Source of the DNA: Bacillota bacterium
GTDB lineage: Bacteria > Bacillota > Clostridia > Acetivibrionales > DTU013
Direction: 5' to 3'
DNA length: 16,383 nt
Assembly (NCBI GenBank): GCA_023435925.1
Contig: JAEZLF010000084.1
Span: forward strand, 1 to 16,383
Of this stretch, positions 1-6,612 are shown one piece after another. The stretch's first letter is position 1, and every line of letters starts with the position of its first letter. The notes under the pieces were generated by a model. The model worked only from the letters and a program-made list of their open reading frames with translations. It searched no databases and was not told where the DNA came from. Both the position numbers and the translations under genes were made by a program.

Positions 1-271
1 CTTTTACAACTATAACTCATTAACACGATCACTGAACTTTTCATAATGGAAGTCGGTGAAGTCCATCCCAACGGCTTGATAAAACAGGGTTATTAAGCTG
101 GCTCAGCTCCAGTGACCTGAACCCCGAAAACTTAGTCAGCAGGAATGTTAATCACGATATAAACACACCTTTTGTCATAAGGAGATAACTTGTCAAGGGC
201 ATATCATCAGGGTTTATAAAAATGTGCGCGAGGTAATAAAGCGAGGGGATAGAACTGGCCTTAGATTTATA
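1..271. other. Left-edge intergenic sequence, no gene recognised
   Basis: I see no convincing coding sequence here on either strand. A weak core-like sequence, CATAATGGAAGTCGG at about 42-56, resembles the interspersed repeat described below and may be a decayed copy. The rest is probably the edge of a neighbouring module. Confidence 0.4.
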
Positions 272-341
272 AACATAATGGGAAGCCCGGATAGCCACTA
301 GGGTCAAACATAATGCGAAACCGAGAATTTGCCTTTTTGTC
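272..341 (+). repeat. Interspersed 35-bp repeat block 1 (one full unit plus a partial unit)
   Basis: A full unit begins at 272 with AACATAATGGGAAG followed by CCCGGATAGCC. A second copy begins exactly 35 bases later at 307 with AACATAATGCGAA and then diverges. The block ends about 60 bases downstream of the stop codon of the minus-strand metallopeptidase gene. Spurious short ORFs across it translate the repeat and are not genes. Confidence 0.85.
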
Positions 342-400
342 TTTAAAATAAGAATTGTACTTTCAATATTCCTTCTCTTCAAACAGTCAGAGAAGAAAAT

Positions 401-1999
401 TCAGCCAGCGGGATATTCCCTGTAAAGGTAATCCAGCCAGTCCGCCTTCAGAATTTCATAATCCTTCTGAAAAGCGTCTTTTATCGGAGGGGTTTTAAAA
501 TAATAGTCCAACACCCGGTCGAACCCATAAGTATCACATAAATAAGAGACAAAGGAACCTGCCTGGTAATAGGTCAACTCATCACCAAAGGAAGCGTCTT
601 TTTTCTCAAAACCGTAAGCTTTATATATGGGATCGATCATATGGGTGTTGGTGACGGTACCAGCTTCAATGCCCCCATATGTATAGGCGTCGTAATACAG
701 GCGCGCGTCGATACTGGCGTCTGTTGGCCCGCCATGCTTAGTATAGTACTCATAGGCAAGCAAATAACACTCCTCGAGGTCACCGCCGGACTGGGCCATT
801 TCGATATCCTGTTTATAAAAGTCCAACCAATATTCGTCATCACATGCAATAATGCTCAAATAATCCGCCAATCCCTCGGTCATAAAGTATGGAGCACCAG
901 GATTGTACAAAAGGGCGTGAGCTATCTCATGAGACGCGTAGTAGAGATTTGGATTCATATAGATAGCCTGTCCCAGCGTGTAACATTTTGACCGGTATTC
1001 GCTATTCTGATAATATTTCGCCTGCAGCTCTGTATTTGAGCTTTCAAGGCTTCCGCCCGCGTTATTTTTTATATAATCTATCTCGGAATACCTTGACTTC
1101 GTCGTTCGATAAAGATGCCGTTCGACGTCCTCGGCCGTTTTCAGGTCATAGCCAGGATTGCAGTTTGTCGGACGAAGATAATAAATTATCGAGTCACATT
1201 CCGCAATTAACGGATAGTCTTTTGATAATGAATACGAAAACCCATCAAGGATATCCCCGTAAGCAAAAGAAAACTCTCTTTGGACGCCGATTGATCTCAT
1301 CCAATCCGTCTTTATTTTGTCGTCGATACCACTGAGCAAAACGTCCAAACCGTGTTGTTCCAGTACATATCCGGCAAGAGAAACAGCGGTCTGCTCAGCG
1401 ATTTTCAGCTCCTTAGCAGTATTCCAGAATAATGAAAATCGAATAGGAGAAAGGCCCAACACATTTATGTTTTCCGCCGTGCAGTAGTATTCCTTTAACG
1501 ATTCCACATCTGGTTTTTCTTCGAAAACTAACCCGCTTAAGCCGCAAGCAACCCACTCCGAATCCGTTTGAAGCGCAAGTTTTACCAGAAGCCGCCTATA
1601 ACTCCCGCTTTCAAACTCCTGACGCGTACAGAATAGCTTATTGCCGCTGACGTACCCTGCACCGCAATCGGTATCGTTTAGGACGTACAGAGCAAGCTTT
1701 TCTGGTTTGGGAACCGATAGAGCTCCGCATAGAGCGTACAGATCATTCAGGATTTCACCCGCGTAGAATTCTGCATCGGATTCCGTATACAAGTCCCTTT
1801 CAAAACCAATGCCGATACTCAGGGCTTCGGTAAATATATGAGGAAAAGCCCTGTTGCAGGCTTCGTCTCTTTTATATGATTCGGCAGAAAATGGCGGTAT
1901 ATTGAAATCCGGTTGACTGTATGATGGAATGCAGCTCGCAGCCAAAAGACAAATTATAAAAACAACAGTCAAGAGCCGGATAAGCCTTTGCTTCAGCAT
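401..1999 (-). CDS. Lipoprotein with gluzincin-type HExxH metallopeptidase motif
   Basis: The protein has 532 residues from the ATG at 1999. That start is preceded by GAAAGAGGATG, and it puts a hydrophobic signal with a lipobox-like LLAASC at the very N-terminus (lipidated Cys about 23). An upstream in-frame ATG at 2023 would add eight charged residues before the signal and is less likely. The zinc site is visible: HEIAH with His357 and His361, followed by Glu375 in TEGLADYLS. This is the HExxH...E layout of gluzincins such as the peptidase-MA-like family, where the first Glu is the catalytic base. The role is probably a membrane-anchored extracytoplasmic protease, substrate unknown. The N-terminal 300 residues are not recognised. 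It lies 145 bases downstream of a broken small membrane protein gene on the same strand, and its stop codon faces repeat block 1. Confidence 0.85.
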   Translation of the reverse strand: MLKQRLIRLLTVVFIICLLAASCIPSYSQPDFNIPPFSAESYKRDEACNRAFPHIFTEALSIGIGFERDLYTESDAEFYAGEILNDLYALCGALSVPKPEKLALYVLNDTDCGAGYVSGNKLFCTRQEFESGSYRRLLVKLALQTDSEWVACGLSGLVFEEKPDVESLKEYYCTAENINVLGLSPIRFSLFWNTAKELKIAEQTAVSLAGYVLEQHGLDVLLSGIDDKIKTDWMRSIGVQREFSFAYGDILDGFSYSLSKDYPLIAECDSIIYYLRPTNCNPGYDLKTAEDVERHLYRTTKSRYSEIDYIKNNAGGSLESSNTELQAKYYQNSEYRSKCYTLGQAIYMNPNLYYASHEIAHALLYNPGAPYFMTEGLADYLSIIACDDEYWLDFYKQDIEMAQSGGDLEECYLLAYEYYTKHGGPTDASIDARLYYDAYTYGGIEAGTVTNTHMIDPIYKAYGFEKKDASFGDELTYYQAGSFVSYLCDTYGFDRVLDYYFKTPPIKDAFQKDYEILKADWLDYLYREYPAG

Positions 2000-2144
2000 A
2001 TTTTCATCCTCTTTCGCCGCCAAATTTAGGTTCCTCTTTCAGTGAGCTGTTTCTCCACTCGTTCTGAAGCGTCATAAATGACCCTGCCAAATTTCCATTA
2101 TGCTCTAACCTTCCCAGAAAAATGGAGGCTGTTTTTCTCTTAAA

Positions 2145-2335
2145 TCATTGTCTGTATCGCTTATCTATAGCCCTCAATATTGAATATACTATATGCCCAA
2201 TGCCCCAACATGCCAGTAAAAATAGCGCTGTTTTCCACGAAACAGACCAGTCAAGTAAGTAAACTCCTAATAACCAACCCACCGCAAGTGTGCATATTGC
2301 GACTAAAACTTTCAGAAGTACCTTCAGAAAATCAT
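2145..2335 (-). pseudogene. Small two-helix membrane protein, frameshifted at its start
   Basis: A good ribosome binding site (AGAAAGAGGGA) overlaps an ATG at 2333-2335, but that frame stops after three codons. One extra T in the run at 2328-2331 would join ATG ATT TTT to an open frame of about 60 codons starting at CTG 2327 and ending at the TGA at 2145. The product would have about 63 residues. It holds two hydrophobic stretches, roughly VLVAICTLAVGWLLGVYLL and ALFLLACWGIGHIVYSIL, and a basic tail DKRYRQ, so it looks like a small inner-membrane protein. It could be a recent one-base deletion, a sequencing error, or a gene starting at CTG. It lies directly upstream of the metallopeptidase lipoprotein on the same strand, so the two may form an operon. 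Function is unknown. Confidence 0.55.
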
Positions 2336-2373
2336 TCCCTCTTTCTGATATTCCAGCCTATAGTTAAGAATTG

Positions 2374-2379
2374 ATTATA
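2374..2379 (-). promoter_or_regulatory. Possible -10 element (TATAAT) for the small membrane protein/metallopeptidase module
   Basis: A consensus TATAAT on the minus strand lies 38 bases upstream of the ATG at 2335. No good -35 hexamer is present at 16-18 bases, so this is a weak call. Confidence 0.3.
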
Positions 2380-2452
2380 TTATCGACTTTTATGAACAAT
2401 CCGTACCTAGGACAATCCGATAATTTCCCGTCTATCAATAAGTCTCCGGGTT

Positions 2453-2475
2453 AACATAATGGGAAATCAACATTA
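2453..2475 (+). repeat. Interspersed repeat block 2 (single core copy)
   Basis: A single AACATAATGGGAAA core is preceded by GGGTT and then diverges. It separates the metallopeptidase module from the arr module, about 160 bases downstream of the arr stop codon. A weak reverse-orientation resemblance (GAGCATAATGGAAATTTGG on the minus strand, about 2088-2106) may be chance. Confidence 0.7.
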
Positions 2476-2571
2476 GCGACGCGAGCACTCCCGCTTTTTA
2501 TCGCCCTTCAAATGCAAACCTTGTTTCGCGGAGTTTCCTGTCCTTCGACCTGAGGGTTGTAAAGCATTTCA

Positions 2572-2592
2572 TGCTAGGTATAATACCTAGCA
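2572..2592. repeat. Perfect 21-base palindrome downstream of arr
   Basis: TGCTAGGTAT and ATACCTAGCA are exact reverse complements around one central A. It lies about 45 bases beyond the arr stop codon. There is no T-run on the exit side for arr, so it is not a classical terminator. It could be a protein-binding palindrome, a weak hairpin or a recombination relic. Confidence 0.6.
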
Positions 2593-2638
2593 CCTTTATC
2601 GTGGCAATCCCCGTTTGCCGTTCGCCGTTGCCAATTGG

Positions 2639-3073
2639 TCATTCATTAATTGCCTCGATGCCAAGCCGTTTAAGCTCGGCAAGGTGATCTCTCATGCTTT
2701 TGAGTGCTTCTGGAGAATGTCCTTCCCAGTCCAACACCTCGTCCACTACTCGCAGTGGGTGTCGAGTACGGTAGGATCTCGTTGGATTCCCTGGAAACTT
2801 CTTGTCTGTTAGATTAGGATCATCCTCAATGGGCCCCGTGGGTTCTACACGATAAATCCGACCGGATTCATCACCTACAGCCAGTTCCGCTCCCCACGTG
2901 GCCGCATCCAATGTCGCGGTCAGGTAGACATAGTTAGCATTCTTTCTCTCCCCATAGTTTGAGCTAAAGCCAGGTACCAGTAAGTCTCCCGACTTTAGGA
3001 CAGCTTTTGATCCGTGATAGAAAGGCCCGGGGTCCAAGTGTCTGGACGGGTCCTGTTCGTTCTTTTTATTCAT
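2639..3073 (-). CDS. arr: NAD+-dependent rifampin ADP-ribosyltransferase
   Basis: A 144-residue protein that matches the Arr family along its whole length. These enzymes move ADP-ribose from NAD+ onto rifampin and inactivate the drug in the cytoplasm. Family signatures are all present: GPFYHGSK near the N-terminus, YVYLTATLDAATWGAELA, VEPTGPIEDDPNLTDKKFPG, SYRT, and a C-terminal DWEGH. The residues matching the described active site are His20, Tyr50 and Asp85, offset by one from the mycobacterial enzyme. I chose the ATG at 3073 because AGGGAGGA lies seven bases upstream and the length fits the family. The longer frame from 3139 has no ribosome binding site. It is alone in its module, with repeat blocks on both sides. 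Arr enzymes elsewhere (arr-2) are known as integron cassettes, which makes the setting notable. Confidence 0.95.
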   Translation of the reverse strand: MNKKNEQDPSRHLDPGPFYHGSKAVLKSGDLLVPGFSSNYGERKNANYVYLTATLDAATWGAELAVGDESGRIYRVEPTGPIEDDPNLTDKKFPGNPTRSYRTRHPLRVVDEVLDWEGHSPEALKSMRDHLAELKRLGIEAINE

Positions 3074-3122
3074 ACCAAATCCTCCCTGTAATTTCAATTT
3101 ATCGTCCGCATAAACAATTCGT

Positions 3123-3152
3123 TTCATACATAAATTCAACCTGCTCTATCAA
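3123..3152 (-). promoter_or_regulatory. Possible arr promoter
   Basis: On the minus strand TTGATA (3147-3152) and TATGAA (3123-3128) are separated by 18 bases and sit 50 bases upstream of the arr start. The match to a sigma-A promoter is moderate. Confidence 0.3.
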
Positions 3153-3285
3153 TTAAATAAAATCTAGTGAACATCCAATCCGTTCTGTCGCACTTAAACC
3201 CTAGACATCAATACTACCGTTTCAACGACCCATCATTGCTATTGGTGTGCTAGGATAGGGGGCAAGAACCAGCTCTCGGCTTTTG

Positions 3286-3355
3286 AACATAATGGGAAGT
3301 TCGGATAGCCGCTTGAGTTCAACATAATGGGAAGTTAGGATATCCACTTGGAAGT
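3286..3355 (+). repeat. Interspersed 35-bp repeat block 3 (two full units)
   Basis: Two full units begin at 3286 and 3321, 35 bases apart. Both carry AACATAATGGGAAGTT, then GGATAGCCGCTTG or GGATATCCACTTG. This is the cleanest tandem pair in the window. It separates arr from the kinase remnant, whose stop codon lies 13 bases further on. Confidence 0.9.
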
Positions 3356-3367
3356 TAAGAAAAAATT

Positions 3368-3544
3368 CTAATTAGGAACTTGTAGATACAGCTTATTGAA
3401 TGCGGTCCACTGATCCGGACTGTTTAGTAAATTAAGAATTTTATCTGCACAATCTCTAATAGAGGAGTGATAGGTATCAACGATCAAATCATACGTATCC
3501 TGTGGAACCAAATACGGGAGTTGACTTTCGCCTGGCCGCTCTCT
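3368..3544 (-). pseudogene. C-terminal remnant of a CPT/zeta-toxin-like small-molecule kinase
   Basis: The minus-strand frame from 3544 to the TAG at 3368 has 58 sense codons and no start. It begins RERPGESQLPYLVPQD and continues through TYDLIVDT, a Cys/Asp-rich helix (CADKILNLL) and WTAFNKLYLQVPN. This reads like the end of an AAA-type P-loop kinase of the chloramphenicol phosphotransferase/zeta-toxin group, where an RERG-like segment, a DLIVDT strand and a final helix are usual. An in-frame TAG lies just upstream, and another frame gives KLYDIIIQNYKAIMIYRE, which may be an earlier part of the same gene. The Walker A region is missing, so it cannot be functional. It lies downstream of the lipoprotein terminator and touches repeat block 3. 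Confidence 0.55.
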
Positions 3545-3639
3545 CTATAGATCATAATTGCTTTGTAGTTTTGAATAATTATATCATACAGCTTGCCTAT
3601 ATTGTTAAAATTCAAACGGGACTAATTGTAAATGTTTAT

Positions 3640-3669
3640 CAGAAAGCCCGCTAGCATTTGCTAGCGGGC
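3640..3669 (-). terminator. Rho-independent terminator of the DUF6034-like gene
   Basis: GCCCGCTAG and CTAGCGGGC form a perfect nine-base-pair stem with a six-base loop (3646-3669). On the minus strand the stem is followed by TTTCTGAT. It lies about 130 bases beyond the stop codon at 3802. Confidence 0.75.
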
Positions 3670-3801
3670 AGGTTGGATGATCATTACGAGCCGAAGATGG
3701 CTTACCAGCTTCCGTATACAGGATTTTTATTGTAGTCGGAGCCAGTGCTAATGATGATTCGACCAAGCTAGTTAACCGGACATCATATGGCGACTGCTCC
3801 A

Positions 3802-5157
3802 TTAATAACCCAGGTTCCTGTCAATAATAGTACCGTCGATCGCATTGATCGTCAACAAGCTGTCAAAGCCTACTTCGCTGCTTAACGGAAAGCTGCCATC
3901 GTGGCTTACCGCTCCGAAAAAATCCCATACTGGAACCATGATGTTGTAACTGTTATCGTTCTTCTGTAGTAACGTGGCGTAGCCCAAAGTAATCCGCGTT
4001 ACTAGCACAGACGTAGGTTTGTCTTCCTCATTCCATGCGAATTTGTTTATAAGTTGTTGCTTGGCAATCTCCATGATGTTATCAAAAGGTAGCAACTGAG
4101 AATCCTGCGCTTCATATCCTGTGATCATACAGTTTCCACGCCAATCGATGTTGGCAACGCCCGTATCATCTACACAGACGATCATATATTCAAAGGTGGG
4201 CAAATAGTTAAACCCTTGGTCCGATATAGCCGGATTATTGAACTCTGTATAGGTAACAGGCGTGCTTTCAACATTTCGTGTAAAAAAGAACATATGGCAT
4301 TGTTGTTTATAATCATCCATATCATCTTCCAATCCGTTCATTGAAACCACGCCGACTGCATAGCCATTAGCAAACAGATCATTGGCACCAAGGGAATGTA
4401 CTGTCTTTTCTGCAAGGGATAGAGCCTCTTCCTTACTTATTACTATGTCCTTGGGCTCAAGATGGAGCAATTCGGGGAATGTCATTGTAACATCGGAATA
4501 TCTAGGACCGTTTTGATAATAAGCATAGCAATCACTATCATCTTCGTTGATCGTTATTCTTAAAACCGCGGGATCATCCATGCCAAGATCGGCAGAGGAA
4601 TTGAGAGCATACCCAAAAGATGTTTCATAGAGTTCTTCAGGATTAACACGAGTGGTTACTTCGTCCGGTGCATCTAATATTTTTGCAGCGATTCTGGCAA
4701 GCTCGGATTCCACTGCCTCTATATTTGGGTCGCCACCATAGTTTTCTGGATGCGATTTTCGATCCTCCAGCTCTTTTTGTAACTGAATATAGTATTCCTC
4801 ATACTCCGCCTTGGTCATTGGCTTTATGAGTGATGTTAACGGATGACTTCCAAACAAGGAATCGATTATTATTGATACGTCTTCTTGCGTAAATAATGCA
4901 CTTTGTATTTTTGGTATAGGGTACGATTCGGCTTCTACATAATCTACTTGCGCTGAAAATTTGATTGTCAACGTCTCCTGCTCATAGGTCTCTTCTACAT
5001 TGGCAGGAGGATGAACCGACATATCAGAAGAAACAGGATTATCAGTTTGTAAACGTTCTATTTTGGAAACCACATACTCAGTTTGCGGTGTGGGTTGACA
5101 GCCAGCGGTAACAAGCAAAGCGATAAACAGCAAAGAAATCAATTTACGTTGTTTCAT
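3802..5157 (-). CDS. Lipoprotein of unknown function, DUF6034-like
   Basis: The protein has 451 residues. The signal peptide ends in the lipobox VTAGC (Cys20), so it should be anchored on the outer face of the membrane. The following region, with VDYVEAESYPIPKIQ, a helix that begins FTQEDVSIIIDSLFG and LIKPMTKAEYEEYYIQLQKE, resembles the N-terminal half of the DUF6034 lipoproteins of clostridia. That match is from memory and is only moderately sure. The C-terminal part contains two-layer PepSY-like stretches (SKEEALSLAEKTV and FDNIMEIAKQQLINKFA). No catalytic motif is seen. The ATG at 5157 is preceded by AGGAGGG at good spacing, and a consensus -10 element lies 42 bases upstream of the start. 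It ends in a strong terminator and seems to be transcribed alone. Confidence 0.85.
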   Translation of the reverse strand: MKQRKLISLLFIALLVTAGCQPTPQTEYVVSKIERLQTDNPVSSDMSVHPPANVEETYEQETLTIKFSAQVDYVEAESYPIPKIQSALFTQEDVSIIIDSLFGSHPLTSLIKPMTKAEYEEYYIQLQKELEDRKSHPENYGGDPNIEAVESELARIAAKILDAPDEVTTRVNPEELYETSFGYALNSSADLGMDDPAVLRITINEDDSDCYAYYQNGPRYSDVTMTFPELLHLEPKDIVISKEEALSLAEKTVHSLGANDLFANGYAVGVVSMNGLEDDMDDYKQQCHMFFFTRNVESTPVTYTEFNNPAISDQGFNYLPTFEYMIVCVDDTGVANIDWRGNCMITGYEAQDSQLLPFDNIMEIAKQQLINKFAWNEEDKPTSVLVTRITLGYATLLQKNDNSYNIMVPVWDFFGAVSHDGSFPLSSEVGFDSLLTINAIDGTIIDRNLGY

Positions 5158-5169
5158 GCATGCCCTCCT

Positions 5170-5187
5170 ATGTACCAGATGTACCAG
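5170..5187. repeat. Tandem 9-base repeat in the leader of the DUF6034-like gene
   Basis: ATGTACCAG occurs twice back to back (5170-5178 and 5179-5187), between the -10 element and the ribosome binding site. It could be an operator or a replication-slippage duplication. Confidence 0.7.
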
Positions 5188-5198
5188 CCTATAAGCTT

Positions 5199-5204
5199 AT
5201 TATA
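5199..5204 (-). promoter_or_regulatory. -10 element of the DUF6034-like gene
   Basis: Minus-strand TATAAT, 42 bases upstream of the start codon, in a very AT-rich region (5200-5260). The -35 is not distinct. Confidence 0.45.
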
Positions 5205-5455
5205 ACCAATGATTAAAAAATTAAAAGATAAAAATTAAAAAAGTGCAGAAATTTTACTAGTTGATAAAGGTAACATTGTTTACAGTAGATCGGGCAATAA
5301 TTAGGCCCCGAATCTCTTGAGTTACGCTGGTAACAAATAACCTAGCGTACCACGTAAGAGTATGTTGTTAAACCAATGATAGTACCAATGTTCCATCAAT
5401 CACGACAAAGAAGATCATAAGTCTTACTCTTGATATACGTACCTTATCCATCATA

Positions 5456-5538
5456 AACAATAATGCGAAGCTCAGAAGCCACTGGCACTAAACATAATGC
5501 GAATTTTGGATAAGCGCTTGAGTTAACTAATTGAAAGT
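5456..5538 (+). repeat. Interspersed 35-bp repeat block 4 (two units plus a decayed core)
   Basis: Units begin at 5456 (AACAATAATGCGAAG, with one extra A) and 5491 (AACATAATGCGAA, then TTGGATAAGCGCTTGAG). A decayed core, AACTAATTGAAAGT, follows at 5525, close to the 35-base phase. The block separates the DUF6034-like module from the plus-strand Cys-rich/JAB module. Confidence 0.8.
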
Positions 5539-5904
5539 ACAAGCAAAGATGCTACTGCTCGTTTGTCTTGAATGGCCATTAGAAATGTCGCAAGGGCGCA
5601 AGCAGCTGCCTCAACTGTCGCCGGAACTTTAAAATATAATTGCCTCCAGTGGTGTGAGATATGCCGCTTTTCGTTAATTATTTGAGGGATACATGGACAC
5701 TTTGAGGGTATGGAAATGGTCGCGGACGTGTCTACCTGTAAGGACTCCTTTTTTAGAGTCTTTCAAAATCCAACTGTATCCGTAGAAGAATAGATTTTCT
5801 ATACTTTAAGCAAGCGGAAAATTCTCATTATTACATTTTTTATAAAATTCATGCATACATTTCATAAGATCGCATCATATAAAATGAGAATGGAGGAACT
5901 AGAC
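5539..5904. other. Intergenic leader of the Cys-rich/JAB module, no gene recognised
   Basis: No convincing ORF. A hairpin AAGGACTC / GAGTCTTT (5740-5763, eight pairs with one G-U) surrounds a T-rich loop; it lacks a clear exit T-run. The last 80 bases are AT-rich and probably hold the promoter of the following gene, but no good -35/-10 pair stands out. An in-frame ATG at 5851 upstream of the chosen start has no ribosome binding site. Confidence 0.4.
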
Positions 5905-6099
5905 ATGCTTAAACAACGTAAGAAAGTAACCCTCCCAAAGGGAAAGTTCTGCGAGGACGGTTGTTGCGGTGATTGTGTCTTTCTTGATTACAGTCGCCCA
6001 GGGTCAAGCGGAACCACCTACTACTGCGCGCATGCAGGTAAATACAAAGAACCCTCTGAGACCTCGAAATATACTTGTAGTGGTTTTCATCATAGATAG
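5905..6099 (+). CDS. Small cysteine-rich protein, probably metal-binding
   Basis: The protein has 64 residues. I chose the ATG at 5905 because TGGAGGA lies eight bases upstream. Six cysteines are seen: Cys16, Cys20, Cys21 and Cys24 in FCEDGCCGDCVFLD, then Cys41 in YYCAHAGKYK and Cys58 in TCSGF. The N-terminus is strongly basic (MLKQRKKVTLPKGK) and there is no signal peptide. The tight four-Cys cluster plus two distant Cys suggests a zinc ribbon or iron-sulfur site in the cytoplasm, but I do not recognise the family. It precedes the JAB protease gene on the same strand, 513 bases away, and shares its module. A direct functional link is only inferred from that. Confidence 0.75.
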   Translation: MLKQRKKVTLPKGKFCEDGCCGDCVFLDYSRPGSSGTTYYCAHAGKYKEPSETSKYTCSGFHHR

Positions 6100-6148
6100 A
6101 ATCCGCATTTCCGAACGAAATACGGTGAGGATCAGTTGGAATGTTTCC

Positions 6149-6203
6149 GAACTGGTACAAGAATCGGGGACGATTTTTTCGCACGCGATTCTTGTACGAG
6201 TTC
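6149..6203. repeat. Long inverted repeat (18-bp arms, one mismatch)
   Basis: The arm GAACTGGTACAAGAATCG at 6149-6166 is the reverse complement of 6186-6203 with a single mismatch. The 19-base spacer contains CGATTTTTTCG. It starts 49 bases after the stop of the Cys-rich gene. It could end that transcript or form a structured RNA, or it could be the ends of a small lost element. Confidence 0.8.
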
Positions 6204-6207
6204 AATA

Positions 6208-6234
6208 CCTCGAAAGCATCTATGCTTCTCGGGG
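6208..6234 (+). other. Second hairpin, terminator-like
   Basis: CCTCGAAAGCAT pairs with ATGCTTCTCGGGG (AAGCAT/ATGCTT is perfect, the outer part has one bulge), followed by TTTCAACAATAAATAA. It follows the long inverted repeat by four bases. The exit T-run is weak, so terminator function is uncertain. Confidence 0.4.
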
Positions 6235-6297
6235 TTTCAACAATAAATAAAGGGGGTTGCAGGTAGCTTAGCAAGCAGGGATTTTCGACTAAGACTT

Positions 6298-6561
6298 TTG
6301 GTGCTGCGCGAGGTTTTTTTTCACGTCAGGCAAGCCGTCATTTGCACACAAAGCCAGCTTGATGATATAATCGAGTTTTTCGAGCTGCTGGTGCCTCAGG
6401 TACAGGCGATTGACCACCCGTATCGCCCGGTCAAACCAAATACAAACGAACCAGCTGTGGAACGAGTAATTAAATCTAACGCTATGCGCCCACCGGCATT
6501 GAGCAGTGCATTCAGAAGCACTGCTGTAAAAATAGCTGGAGGACCCGAACGTGAGAATTAA
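6298..6561 (+). CDS. Possible 87-residue ORF, unrecognised
   Basis: An open frame from a TTG at 6298 (or GTG at 6301) to a TAA just before the JAB gene. The translation has a plausible helical stretch (SQLDDIIEFFELLVPQVQ) and then a Pro-rich tail. There is no visible ribosome binding site, no known motif, and the open frame extends a little upstream. It may be a gene fragment or chance. It is listed because it fills most of an otherwise empty gap between two same-strand genes. Confidence 0.22.
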   Translation: MVLREVFFHVRQAVICTQSQLDDIIEFFELLVPQVQAIDHPYRPVKPNTNEPAVERVIKSNAMRPPALSSAFRSTAVKIAGGPEREN

Positions 6562-6612
6562 TTAGGCAAGTAGACGGAGCCATTTATTATAATCGACAAA
6601 AATAGCACTCAC

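Noticed and set aside
152..382. Minus-strand ORF of 76 codons
   Set aside because: It runs through repeat block 1 and its central part translates the repeat (RASHYVYK); the same peptide appears in the ORF over block 7. No ribosome binding site.
2180..2374. Plus-strand ORF of 64 codons
   Set aside because: It lies opposite the small membrane protein frame, which has the better ribosome binding site and clear transmembrane pattern.
3074..3139. Upstream extension of arr to the ATG at 3139
   Set aside because: No ribosome binding site there, the added 22 residues are not part of the Arr family, and AGGGAGGA marks the ATG at 3073.
3286..3355. CRISPR-like reading of the 35-base periodicity
   Set aside because: The whole 35-base unit is conserved, so there are no unique spacers; blocks hold at most four copies and no cas genes are present.
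3605..3802. 65-codon ORF whose ATG overlaps the stop of the DUF6034-like gene
   Set aside because: The TAATG overlap looks like translational coupling, but the frame runs through the perfect terminator hairpin at 3646-3669, and the translated peptide shows no domain.
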